From: Plectrocnemia conspersa
Lineage: Eukaryota; Arthropoda; Insecta; Trichoptera; Polycentropodidae
Length of the DNA stretch: 64,000 nt
Assembly: GCA_009617715.1 (NCBI GenBank)
Contig: VTFK01000241.1
Coordinates: 124,001-188,000, forward strand
Direction: 5' to 3'
Shown in pieces: positions 35,318 through 46,966 of the stretch; position 1 is the stretch's first letter, and every line of letters starts with the position of its first letter. The notes under the pieces were generated by a model. The model was not told where the DNA came from. It saw only the letters and a program-made list of their open reading frames with translations, and searched no databases. A program made the position numbers and the translations under genes.

Positions 35318-38300
35318 TTCAGATTGGTCAAACTGTGCAGCCCAATGTCGCAGGGGCTTCTCAGCTGGCTGCCGCTCCTGCCACTGGTTTGGTAGCCACA
35401 GACGGTCGAATTTACATATGGCAAGGTCTTATAGAGTGGACAGAGAAAGGAAAGAGTCCTAACGATCAGAAAATCACCCGTCAAGTTTCCTGCCAAGTTT
35501 CTGTCAATAGTCACGACAGAGAATGCGAATTGTAAGACATCTGTTACTATATCTAACACTTATTTGCTTATTGTAAATATATATATTTTTTTACAGGAAA
35601 GCCGATTCGTGGCCTCAAAAGTTGATAATGCAACTAATACCAAAACAGGTGATCGGAAATATAGGAGAACATTATTTGAAAGATTCCAAATCTGTCTTAT
35701 TTCATCTGCATCAAAACGAGGCATTAGATTCCTTGACCAAAGTCATGGTCAGAGGATTTGTGAGTATCTCTATTGATTGTTTATTTTGTTTATCGAGACA
35801 TATATAGTAATTTGATACTTTTAAATTTAGGCTGGATGCACGCATTTCTTTCCGTTGTCTCCAGCATCGTGCAACATCAGAGTGCTCATTTTGTTGTATA
35901 TTCCGGAGAAAAAGGCGTTTCTTGGATTCATTCCCAACAATCAGGCCGCATTTATGGAGAGATTGAAGAAAGTTATACAGGAACAGATATCGTATATAAT
36001 CAGCAAACAGGAACAGGGAGCCATTACGCCGGGCGCGCCTGCTCTACAAGAGACTCTTGCGTCTCAACCGCAGACGTCTCATCCAGTTGGTGATACATTG
36101 TGTAAACAATCGCAGTTCGTCGCTGAGCTACCATAATCTCAGTTTTTCGTCACGGAGTAACATGTTGATGTCGCAAACTCCGAACATGTAAAGATGCAGG
36201 TATGCCGTTGATCAGTTGTTGAAATACAGATTTAATAGAATGAATCTGAAAGAATGCGATTAAAATAGCAAATGTATTTGCTACGTCCAAATGGTCTTCA
36301 ATGCTACTCTGACAAGTTAAAATCCAAACAATGTCTCATCGATTGATAATCAAAATTTCTTTCCATCAGTATGGTTTTAGGAAATTGAAGACGAAAAAAT
36401 CAGCAATCCTTGATTTCATTCCAGCTGATATGCTTAAAATATGCAGGACTTCATCGCACATCCGTTGTTTCCTTTCAAATCGTTGAAAACAAATACTTTT
36501 TCCGATGAATGGAAAATTATCAAAATTAATCCCATATATAAAAAAAAACAAACAAATATATTATAGAAAATTATAGGTTAGTGTTGATTTTATCCTCACC
36601 AGTATTCAAAATCATACTCCATAAGTATGCTTCAAATCATATCGAATGATACTTGATTGATCAACAGCATGGTATTCGTGTATCGAAATCAGTAGCAACG
36701 AATCTGCTGTTTTCCAATTTTGTGATGAAAAATATTGATATAGACAAATCACGTAGATGTCATCTATGCTGATTTTGAAAAGGCGTTTGATTAAGTTTGT
36801 TATGTCTTAACTCTTAAAAAATGGATAAGTTTAGATTAATTTCTATTAAATGATTCATGTTTTTTAATCATACTTTACAAATGTTCAAAGCAAAAATTAA
36901 AGATTTAAAAGTTACTTTATTGTTGAAGCAAATCACGTTTGTAAAATCTATTAATTTTGAGTGCCAATACTTCTCTTGCCTGGTTGCCAAATAATGCAAC
37001 CGACTCACTTTTAACCACTTGGGAATTTTGCCAGAGCGTGACTCGGGCAGAGTTTGTTAGTATACTGACAAGCCTCATTTGGGAGTGTTTCCCCCGAGCA
37101 GAATATATTTGTTTACAGAATGTTGTGTGTACTCTAGCATATTCTAACTTGAATTTATCCATTTATATGTAATTTTTGTTCACATTTTAGGAATAATACA
37201 GCAACATTCAGCACATCCATCAACAACACCCGTCACCATTATATTTAATTGGTAGACATTTTATAGAAACTATGCTATATATGGCAAATAAAGACAAGGT
37301 ATACCCAACAGTATTAAGTATGTTGCTCAAAGAAGAGTAAAAAATATACCATAGCACAAAACTTATTGAATAAATTCCATATACACATTATATTAATATT
37401 ATTATACTTAGTAACTATTTTCTAATAAAATGTAAAAAAGAACTGACAATTTTTGAACACCCTTTCTCACCAAAATCCTGACGATTTATAGTTACATGTT
37501 TATTTACAATTGAGCAGGGCCCGCACCGGCGTGTGAGCCCGCCAGAGTTGCCACGAAAAGAGTGTGTCCGTTACGTTAGTGTCACAAGAGTACTGCTAAG
37601 TTTTTGGCCATAATAAACCTAAATAAATATATATAAATAAGCCCCCTACAGTACAAAAGAGGTTTCTCAGATGCCTGTACATAAGGGAATATAAATATTA
37701 TCTATTTTTGTTTTCCACAAAATTTTTAATGAATGTTCCAACTTCAATTTCCGATTTTTTTTTAAAACAAATGTTCGATTAATAAAATAAAATCCGAAGA
37801 TATCCTTAAATTTGTGTTATATTTTTAAATTGTTCAGATTATGTTCTAAATATTTAAAAAGAAACACAAACCTAAGAATACCCTCAGATTTTTATTTATT
37901 AATCAAACATTTGATTATAACAGCTTAACACCCGTGGATGAGTCTTGAAAGAATTTGTTTAGTGACCGTAGACTCGTGTATGAGTCCTGTGTCATGCGTT
38001 TTCTTTCACTAAAAAATACTTAGATACCATCAAATACTATTTTTACATAATAATAAATTATATTTTAATTTAAATTTGTAAAGAATCATCTTATCCCATT
38101 GCCTCACAATGCAATGGGTCGTCGCCTTTTTGTGGTACATGAATTTTTTTTATGAAATGTATAAACCATAATTATTTATTTCATCTAAGAAATATTATAT
38201 GTTCCACTCCTTAAACAGAAATAAATTTCAGTGTCAAAACTGTTTAGCTATGAAACATCCGTGATTGGTAACACATCAATTAACAAAGTTTTCCCACCTG

Positions 38301-39228
38301 AAATTCTGTATATTATTGCAAAATTAAAAACTTTATGGTATATCTAAATAAATTAGATAACACAATAATTAAAGAACTTCCAAGAAATAACATCCATTAA
38401 CATATGAATATTTTTTCCGCGTGTTTTGTCATTTTGGTATTTCCTTACCATTCGCAAGAATTATAGATTAATAATAGATAGATTGTAGCTTTAAGTTTAT
38501 GTTCAAGCAGCAGGTTTGGGAAGAGGTCAGCAGCTCGCGCCGGAAGCATCAGGACTCCCAACCAGCATATTTAGCCAATAGAAGTCTAAATTTGATTTCA
38601 ACCCGCCCGACACAGAATTCATTAATCCATAATTCAATTTAACAGCTCTATTATTAGCGGTAGTGACGGTTTGATAAATTTCAAGGTTTACTCCAGTATT
38701 AAGTTGAAAGTTATCAGTTTCCAAAAATATATTATTGTTTTCGCTATGGACTATCTCACCAATTAACCTTTAACACCTTTAAGCTTTTGAAGATAATATC
38801 ATAATGTTCAGTAACAACATCACGTATGCGAACTAATTTTCTTACTTTTGCTAACACACTACTACTGTTGAAAAATGCAAGCATGTATTATAAATCGGCT
38901 TAGGTGTATTCGAGTGCTTTATCTTTCTTTGTAATTCCTATTATTTCCATTTTTTTAGTTGTAAATAAATTTTTTATTATATTTTTTAAATAAAGTATTG
39001 ACATCACTTGCTTTTTTTTTTGTCGCTCGCTTGCCTCTTTCTTATCTATTTCGGAACTGCATGTGTAAGATCGTCTGTCGTTAAAAACGCGCGGCTGAGT
39101 AACGGCGATCGTTTACTCATCAGCAGCCACAGTATCGCTCCGGGAGCGGCTTGGGAGGTGGACAGAAAGCTACGGTGCCTCAGCAGCAATCTCAACCGTT
39201 TGACGACAGCTCCTTCGATCTGTTCTAG
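35318..39228 (+). pseudogene. Partial tandem duplicate of MED25 (exons 9-11 and 17 intact, middle lost)
   Basis: Copies of MED25 exon 9 (35318-35531), exon 10 (35597-35759) and exon 11 (35831-36085) keep open frames, phases and splice sites and encode a complete PTOV/ACID domain. Changes such as QLAAAPATG and [10 protein letters not shown], and a one-codon deletion, separate it from the parent. Exon 12 is destroyed: its acceptor CACAG is CACGG and most of the exon is deleted. Exons 13-16 are absent. The alternative-exon segment near 38516 has a 1-base deletion. The last exon (39124-39228) is intact and ends FDDSSFDLF. It has no start of its own, so it is a decayed duplicate, although its PTOV exons could in principle be spliced to MED25 exon 8. 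Confidence 0.85.
37733..37930. mobile_element. Foldback MITE, second copy
   Basis: Starts TTCCAACTTCAATTTCCGA, contains the arm ATCCGAAGATATCCTTAAAT and ends with the inverse ATACCCTCAGATTTTTATT. It is the duplicated counterpart of the MITE at 29615-29807, so that insertion predates the duplication. Confidence 0.6.
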
Positions 39229-39637
39229 GTAATTGATGCGCCGTAGCTTCGTCCTATCGTCTCATTTACGCTTCGTTTCTTTAAAGGCTACTCGGGAAAG
39301 GGACGGCGTAACAAAAACGACAGAGCTTCTTTTGTGTATATATTAAATAACGTCACGTAAACCTAACGACAATATATTTATACTATACAATTAAGTCTTA
39401 ATAAATTTTCACTTTAAAACGACAAACAGTTTCAATTTATTTATTTACACGTTTCAATAAGTTACTGCAAATTTTCTAGACTTGTTCTCTCTCTCGTTCG
39501 ATCTTCGATAAATGCACAATTTCGGAATGTACTTTTCGAAACGTCGAGCGTAAAATAAAGAGCTACGCTCGACATTATAAATGTAACCTTCCGCCTGGAT
39601 GGCGGTTGACTTTTTTGTTCTATCGGACTATTTGAGA

Positions 39638-42600
39638 CTATCGCCTTTCGTCCTCTCTCTTCGGAGGTGTCTTGGGCACCCTGTAGATCCTCTCTATGAG
39701 CCCTCTTGTGATGCTCCCCGGCGTACGCTGGTGAGTCTGGATCATATCTTCGAGAGCTGCCGATACCTGCAAAGATAAACATTAAAAAACGAACTAGAAC
39801 GCCAGAGATCAACTGGTTGTTTTTAATACTTCGATTTCATTAAAATAATAAAATTGTGCCATAACAGTGGAAACGATTGGTTATCTAGCGTTCAGATTAA
39901 GACTTTTTATAACAACATTATGACTTACAATAAGTTAGAATCGAATGAAGCAAATCTGAACCGAATTTAGACTAATGGTAGCGCCGTCGCAGTGGGAACG
40001 ATCGTTACTGAGCGTTCCTACTGATTTTATTGCTTTGATTACTGGTAAGTGATAACTCCAATTGACCAAAATTCGGTTTGAATATTCTTTGACCGATACT
40101 CTCATATCAGAAGTCTTTAGAATCATCAATGAAGCACATCTAAACCGAATTTTGACCAATAGGAGATCGCAAAAAACATTTATCCCTTCTCAGAAGTCAA
40201 AAATCCATGTCAAAAGCAATAAAATCGTGGCGGTGCCGTCGCTGTGGAAACGCTCGGTAATAACATTTTATTGCTTTTGATGTGAATTTTTGACTTCTAA
40301 GAAGTGATAATTGTTAAGGCACCCTCCTATTGACCAAACTTGGGTTTGAATATGCTTTGACCAGTACTCTTCTATCATAAATCTGTAGTATCGGTAAGGA
40401 TAGCTATCATATTTTTAAAACATAGTGTAATATCGAAGTACAGACAAACTATGGAGTAATATGCGAAATGCGGCGTGTCTGTAATTTTTCTTCTGCTTAT
40501 TTTCCCCTGAGAGATGAATTGGCTTGGTTTGTGTTTTGGACTTGACCTAATGAAAGTTCTAAAGCTATAATTAGTTTTAGAACTTTCATTAGGTTAGGTT
40601 TGGATTTGAACAGCAAATGGACGTTTCGCAACTGTCAAATTTACATTATGGAGCAACATATAATTTCACTAGCGCCTATTGATTAAATTATATTTTCGCT
40701 AGTAAAAATATATATCTACTGGTGAAAGTGTATTTGGACTTCACTAGTGAAAATATAACTACTGAAAAATACACATTCACTGACATTTATACATTGCATG
40801 TAAATAAATAATGATAAGTATGTAAATGTATATATTACTACATATGGAAAAGTTGAAATCATATAATTTTATTAGCACATGCCAAATAAATTATATTTTA
40901 ACTGGTAAAAATGACATATTTAAAAAAATATTTTCGGAAAAGATTTGAGACTTGAGAATTTTCTTTGAGGGATAACCTGAGAATCCGGTTTAGAATCAGG
41001 GACTTCATTTCAGCTTTTTTTAATATTTCTATTTCATTTACACCCGTCAAATTGACGGGTTTCTGATTTGATTGTATCAGACAGTATTTTTCTGGGTTTT
41101 GCAACAAAGCAAAAAAATGCAACAAAGCAAAGAAAATCTTTTGACCTGTTTTTAATGAAACCTGTCAAATTGACAGGTTTATTCCCGTAAACCTAGTGTT
41201 AAGATTCATAGTATTTAATTAGATGACATGCATTTTTCTGGTCAAATTCAAAGGGAGGCAAATGCTCCCATCTATGTTGACATACCTTGGCGTGGAGCTC
41301 CTCTGGTGTAAGATTCGGATCGTGGGGGATGGGAGCGCCTACGTGCGTTATTAATTTGACGGGGAAGCCTCCATAGACGGGCGCGAGTGGAATACGTGTA
41401 ACAGAGTAGATCCTGAGAAAGAGGCGCCGCAGAACACTGACAGTCCTGAATGCTTCTCTAATGTTCATAGTGAAGAGCGGAACTATCGGCTAATAAAAAA
41501 TCAGTGATAAAATTATAAAGGAAACAAAAACAAATGATAAAACTAACCACTTTAGCTTCTAGCGCGACTTTGGCAAAACCCAGGCGCTTCTTCCACAAAA
41601 GCTGGTAATTTTCGCTCCCGAACTGCGCTTCGTACACGCCTCCAGGCGAAATTGAAAGTAGATTGCCTTCTTTTAGCACATTGGCGCACTGTTGCACTGT
41701 GCCCGGAATTACGTGAAAGCCTTCCAAGATGATCGCCCAGCCTGAAACGATTTCACCGAAATGAGGTTTTATAAAGTTTCAGAGAAATGCGATAGATTCG
41801 ATTCGCACATAACTCACCTGGAACTTTAAAGAGAAACCTATCAGCCACTGTGTGTATCAGCCGATTACTGTACAAATACGTCTTGGCAATGAAGTAGTAC
41901 ATATCGATAGGGAGAGCTCCGTGGTAGTAGATGAAAAGCACCGGTTGATCCTGGGGAATGTTTTCCAAGCCGGATATCTCGTATCCTGTCGAGGCGTTAA
42001 TTTTATTTACATAAACAAATCGATTATAAAACAAGATTCAGCGACAGCTTACCGTGCCATATCCATCCATGAGCATCCCATATCGCGGCCACCGCTCGTC
42101 TACTGCGGTCTTTCCAGTCACCAGCCACATTCACCAATCGCTGTCTGTAATAATCCATTTTGTCCATAAAGATTCTTATACAGTCCTGTAGACGTCGACG
42201 ACTCACCTGTGGAATTTGTACATATGGAATACGACGGCGCTGACGTATAGCAGAACGACGATGACTGCGGGCAGGAGGAAGGTGATCATCAACGGCATCA
42301 GTAGCCATGACAGCCATAGCGAATAGTCTACGTCGACGTAGTCGACTGAAATTAATTTAACGATAAATATTATAAATTCTCGTATTGTGTGGTAAACTTT
42401 TATCAAACAAAGGATTAGGTTTATTCAATAACACATTAAGTTATACATATCTCTGCATGACCTTGAAAAATGGAATCATTCAACTTTGCCATTTAACGAC
42501 ACGGTTGGCTTGTGAGTTGAAATGCGTAAAATTTTTAAACAAAACATGTAAATTCTGAATTAATTTTATCATATCTCTAAATTAAAATTTTAATTAAAGT

Positions 42601-45600
42601 AAACATATCTCTGAATGAATTTAAGTTGACATTCAAACGCTGGGATTAATTTTAACAAAATTTCAAGATATTGGTTTATGCGTACGAGTATTCGTGTATA
42701 ATTTTGATTAAAATGGCTATTGTAAAAACACATGCGTTAAAATTGTTTTTATCAACGGTTTTATTGGATAAAAATAAATCCCATCAGTGACTTATTTTAA
42801 ATAAAACCTGTAGAAATATCTAGAAACACTTATCTTGATATAGTAGTTTATAAAAAGTTTCATAAAGTAATGAAATGTGATCAGTTTTAAAAGTGCTATT
42901 GGGCTTTCAAAGAAGTAGTCATATTTTTTAGGAGAAGAACGTCGAAACCTAAAAGGTAAAGAATGGCATTGTGTATTTTTAGTTATAAATAATAAGATTT
43001 TCTGTGAAATAATAAAGAGTGAATGCTGCAAGTTTTTTTATAATGGCGAAAAATTTAATCAATTTAAAACTGTGTGTTGATAAATTTAATATAATTATAA
43101 TTAATTTGAGTTTAACGAATGTAAAATTATATTTGTAATCAAGCTTTTTAAATCGATTGAGTGCCATTTTATTTATTGTAAATCTTCGACTATAATAAGT
43201 CCGCTGAAAGAAAAATCGGGCACCGGTGCTTATTGTTGCTACGGACCCCCCAAACATTTAATTGACATCTAAAATATAATATTTAAAGACTCAAGGTTCG
43301 CACAATTATGTAATTTCTTGTATAAACAAAATGAAAACCAATTTCATATTTTTTTCACTGTGACCCATGAAGAATTGTCAAGTCATAAACTAATAGATAA
43401 AGAAACGTAGATCCGGTATTCGGAAACTCGTGACTCATTAAAACAGTTTTTATTTTTTTATCACTCTATAATACTTAGAGTAAGTGCACATGATAAAATC
43501 GAAGATAAGAACTCTTACGAATGTTTATTTTATTCATATAAAAATTAAAAATATATAATTCAATAGCGCGAATTTTAAATAATTTTTTTGTAGTTTTTTA
43601 CTTTATAAAAAATGATCCATTGGTCGGACCTGGACTGTAAAATGACAGACGTTAGCCCAATGTGTTACAATGTAAACATAATTAACACATACAAGTAATA
43701 AAATCAATCTGTAAATTAGTAATATATATTTTATTAATTATGAAATATTATTACAGCTAATAAGCAATAGACGTTGCTAAGTATTATACAACCTAGCTCA
43801 ATTTTATCTGTGACATTAGGAGAATCTATATTAATTGATTGGGATTATTATTATATAGTAATCATACGAAATAGAAATTAAAAAACATTAGGTTTCATAA
43901 GGGGTTTGAACGAAAGTATTTTAGGTAATAGTTATATAATAACTATTTCGTCACAAACGTAAGTGTACTAATTTGCAGTTTGGTAGAGAACTTAATTGCG
44001 TGTTAGAATTTATTGCAACTCGATCGATTCAGTCAGTGCTGCGCTACCTCTGGTTGTGCGCGGTCATGTTTTGATGAATGCAACGAAGCAACATATAAAA
44101 CAACAAAAAATTTCAAACAATATATCTAAAGGGTCGTAATTTGAGAGTATGCAATGTAAGCAATTTTAAAGATGGAGAACTTATAAAAATATTTAAATTC
44201 ACTAGTACAATGTAACAATGGTGAATAAATGTCGTTCCATATTGCTGTAAATGCTATTTATTTTCACTATATATACAAAATAAGTTTAATGAAAAATATT
44301 TAAAAACTGTTTTTAGAAAAAAATTATGCAAATTTTTGTTTATTTAGGAAAAAGTTGAGTGGCACTTAAATTAGTAATGATAATTTATTGAATTTCTGCA
44401 AATCGGTCTGCAAATTTTAACTCTGTTCCGATTAAAGCAATGAGTTAAGTATTGGGATTGCAATAATACCGGTATTGACATTATTATTTTAATTATTTGA
44501 CAATAAAAAAAGAATTTAAGTACCGCTCGCATGTTATACAATGTTTATTGATCAGCAAAATTCAAACATCTGAATACCCCGACATTTATTGTTTTGAAGT
44601 ATCAATAATTCTAATTATATTGTTTATATTATGATCCAAAACGGGTGATTATTTTTTGTTTAATTATGAATTGTTTTATTTTGCAATTCATATTGATCAG
44701 ATAATCTCTAAACATCGCTCATCAGAGATGAGAAACACAACGGGCCCATCATCAGCTAGGAAAAACATGTTATAAGCACTGATTATTTGAAAAAATATTA
44801 AAAAATAAAATAAATATATTATTCTACTTTGATATCCTACCCTTAACACTACTTAGGTTAATCCCCTACAATGAGCGTTATTTTATTGTCCGCTTCTGCT
44901 TTCGAGCAATATATACGTCATTGTTTTCGTAGTTCTAAGCTATGGAGATATCGTTTTCACTAAATAAAATATACAGATTTGAAAAAAATGGATTTTATTA
45001 TTCGGTACTACCGGTATTTTATTTTGTAATACTGGAAGTATTGAAGGTCAATTTTTGTCCCAGTATTGCAATCCCTAGTTAAGTATGACAACTTATAGAC
45101 GGAATACTGTACAACAATTTAATTATATTTAATCTTAATTTTAATGATGTATTCAGTTATCATTAAGTTTTTTAGGACAATTTAAATGAGCAATATATAA
45201 AACGAATTGTTTATGCATTACTATCGGTCAGAACAATGAACACCTTATGAATAATTGTCTGTAACGAATCCTTTTCCGACGATTTACCTTACATAAATGC
45301 GCAAACAATTCGTTTTATGGAACAAAGTATTTATTTAAATATACATGTATCTTAAAACATTTCCCTGTTAAATAACAACTTTAGTTATCCTCCTATTTTC
45401 GAGATATAGTCGATTTTTGTTCTGAAAAAATATTTTTGCTAATGTATTATAGTTTGATATACAAAGTTGAGTTAATTGTTTCATATTAGTATTATGATTT
45501 TTAAAGTAGAGAAAGTGAAATTTATAGTATTATAAGTTGCTACATAAATGCAAGAATTAGGTAGATTTTTGTGTGAAAGGATAATTTAAGTTAATTAAAA

Positions 45601-46917
45601 TCAGTTTGTAGTTTTAAACATATTTTGTTTCCTAATCTTCCGTTGCAACATGACAGGTGTTAGCCCAATGCTTTACAACGGGGTAAATCAACAACTACTA
45701 AGTAAGTGGTGAGACACCAGACTGAAATCAAAGTCTGTAAATCAGTGACATCTATTTTATTATGAGGACAATTTAAATGAGCAATATAAAATATTTATTT
45801 GATTAGGTAATTATTATTTATTATCGTTTTAAAAGTAACAAAAAATATTTAATCTTCACTTTTGCAAATACAAAAAGAGAAATTCTGCATGTACAATTAT
45901 GTGATTCATAAATAGAAGATCATACAAAATTTTATGATGCTTTCATGTATATAATCTGTTAGAGTTGACAATGAATGGCATTTCATCAAGTTTCAGTTAA
46001 TTCTTTGACTCATAGTAGAAACACTTTTGTAATGTTAACATAACAATTCATAATGATGAATTATCTTTTTATTAAATTTGACTTTGGAATCTTAAAAAAA
46101 ATATTCAAAGTCTTATGTACGGATCTATCATTATCCATTGTTTATTTGAACAATATGACTTGTACATTGGTATTAATTTTGTATTCAAACATTTTTTTCT
46201 TTATATAATTAAATACTATTTGAGCAAAACACTAAAATCAAATATTTTAGTTTATCATATAAGTATATAATAAAAATTATTATTTTTTTTATCAGTATTT
46301 AATTACCCAGTTCACCCCATAAATAAAGTATGTACATATATTTTAAAATAATTCTCTGTTAAATCACACTCTCTTATTAATTAAATGCTATTATTACTAG
46401 TTAATTTTTAAAATTATTTATCCGTGAGATTAGGAAAATCGAGAAAAACCTAACCGGTGATGATCGATTGGAATTATAATTATATTACAAACATCAATTC
46501 TGATCTCTCATACGATAGAAATATAAAACAATAGATATCTTTGTACAATATTATTTAGGATTGCACACCCGGTTTAAGAACATGCAATTCACTTAGATAT
46601 ATCTGTAAGTAATAAAGCATATACTTGATCAGCTTAGTTCCATTAAAACAAAAGTTACGGTATGTGAAGCAATGTAAACAGGTAAGTTCCTAGTTTAGAT
46701 TTATTTAGAACAAAGGTGTTTCATAAAAGTAATAATAATAAAATATAGTTTTAGAAAATAGTGGAGATATGGTAGACGTTACGGTAGAAGAGCGCCCCAT
46801 AAAAGAGCAGGGAGTAGGCCGCGGCCCGTCCCGGGAAGGGGCTCCGGCTCGACATGGCCCCGCTGACTGATACTCACCGACGTACGCGAGGAGGTACTCG
46901 CTCACGGCACCGGTCAT
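39638..46917 (-). CDS. TMEM68: Transmembrane protein 68, DGAT2-like acyltransferase
   Basis: Seven coding exons on the minus strand join in phase: 46878-46917, 42207-42345, 42053-42144, 41818-41985, 41548-41741, 41286-41489, 39638-39766. They give 321 aa, close to the 324 aa of human TMEM68. A hydrophobic membrane segment (LMPLMITFLLPAVIVVLLY) is at residues ~28-50. The acyltransferase block has YYHGALPID (residues ~110-118, the catalytic His region) and SISPGGVYEA (~176-185), then PVYGGFPVKLITHVG. TMEM68 is an ER membrane enzyme that makes triacylglycerol from diacylglycerol in vertebrates; that function here is by homology. Its last exon is duplicated at 32212-32340. The first intron (42346-46877) is 4.5 kb of repeats. 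The start codon is only 49 bp from that of the divergent DIPK2 gene. Confidence 0.93.
39820..41270. repeat. Foldback repeat family A, long copy in the last TMEM68 intron
   Basis: This is one of the most complete copies. It carries the inverted arms around CAATAAAATCGTG, the hairpin CCTAATGAAAGTTCTAAA / TTTAGAACTTTCATTAGG (40546-40563 and 40576-40593, 18 bp perfect), the TTAGGTTAGG word, the CACTAGTGAAAATATAAC palindrome region and the GGGACTTCATTTCAGC edge. A smaller element at 41041-41198 is nested in it. Confidence 0.75.
41041..41198. mobile_element. Nested insertion, possibly a TTAA-targeting MITE
   Basis: The family A word TTTCATTAAGATTCATAG is interrupted here by about 158 bp. The right edge is CCTAGTG followed by TTAA; the left flank is TTTA, one change from TTAA. 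Inside are two 9-bp palindromes of one plan, ACCCGTCAA-A-TTGACGGGT and ACCTGTCAA-A-TTGACAGGT. TTAA sites suggest a piggyBac-type non-autonomous element. Confidence 0.45.
43640..43920. repeat. Repeat family D copy in TMEM68 intron 1
   Basis: Contains GTTAGCCCAATGTGTTACAA, ATTATTACAGCTAATAAGCA, CTAGCTCAATTTTA and CATACGAAATAGAAATT. Partial copies follow at 45640-45790 (GTTAGCCCAATGCTTTACAA) and 46400-46550 (GTGAGATTAGGAAAATCGAG). Confidence 0.6.
43921..46877. other. AT-rich repeat-bearing TMEM68 intron 1, no gene seen
   Basis: Apart from the family D pieces at 45640-45790 and 46400-46550, this DNA has no recognisable exon, RNA gene or transposon boundary. No coding open frame of note occurs. 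Confidence 0.45.
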
Positions 46918-46966
46918 ACCAGGGCTGCCACTTCACGCCGCCGCGCCGGCTGTCAGATGCGCGGGG
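46918..46966. promoter_or_regulatory. 49 bp interval between divergent TMEM68 and DIPK2 start codons
   Basis: The TMEM68 ATG (minus) ends at 46917 and the DIPK2 ATG (plus) starts at 46967. The interval and its surroundings are strongly GC- and CpG-rich in an AT-rich region, as expected of a TATA-less bidirectional promoter. An out-of-frame ATG at 46957 opens a 152-codon frame that runs over the DIPK2 start. The two 5' leaders must be very short or overlap antisense. Confidence 0.7.
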
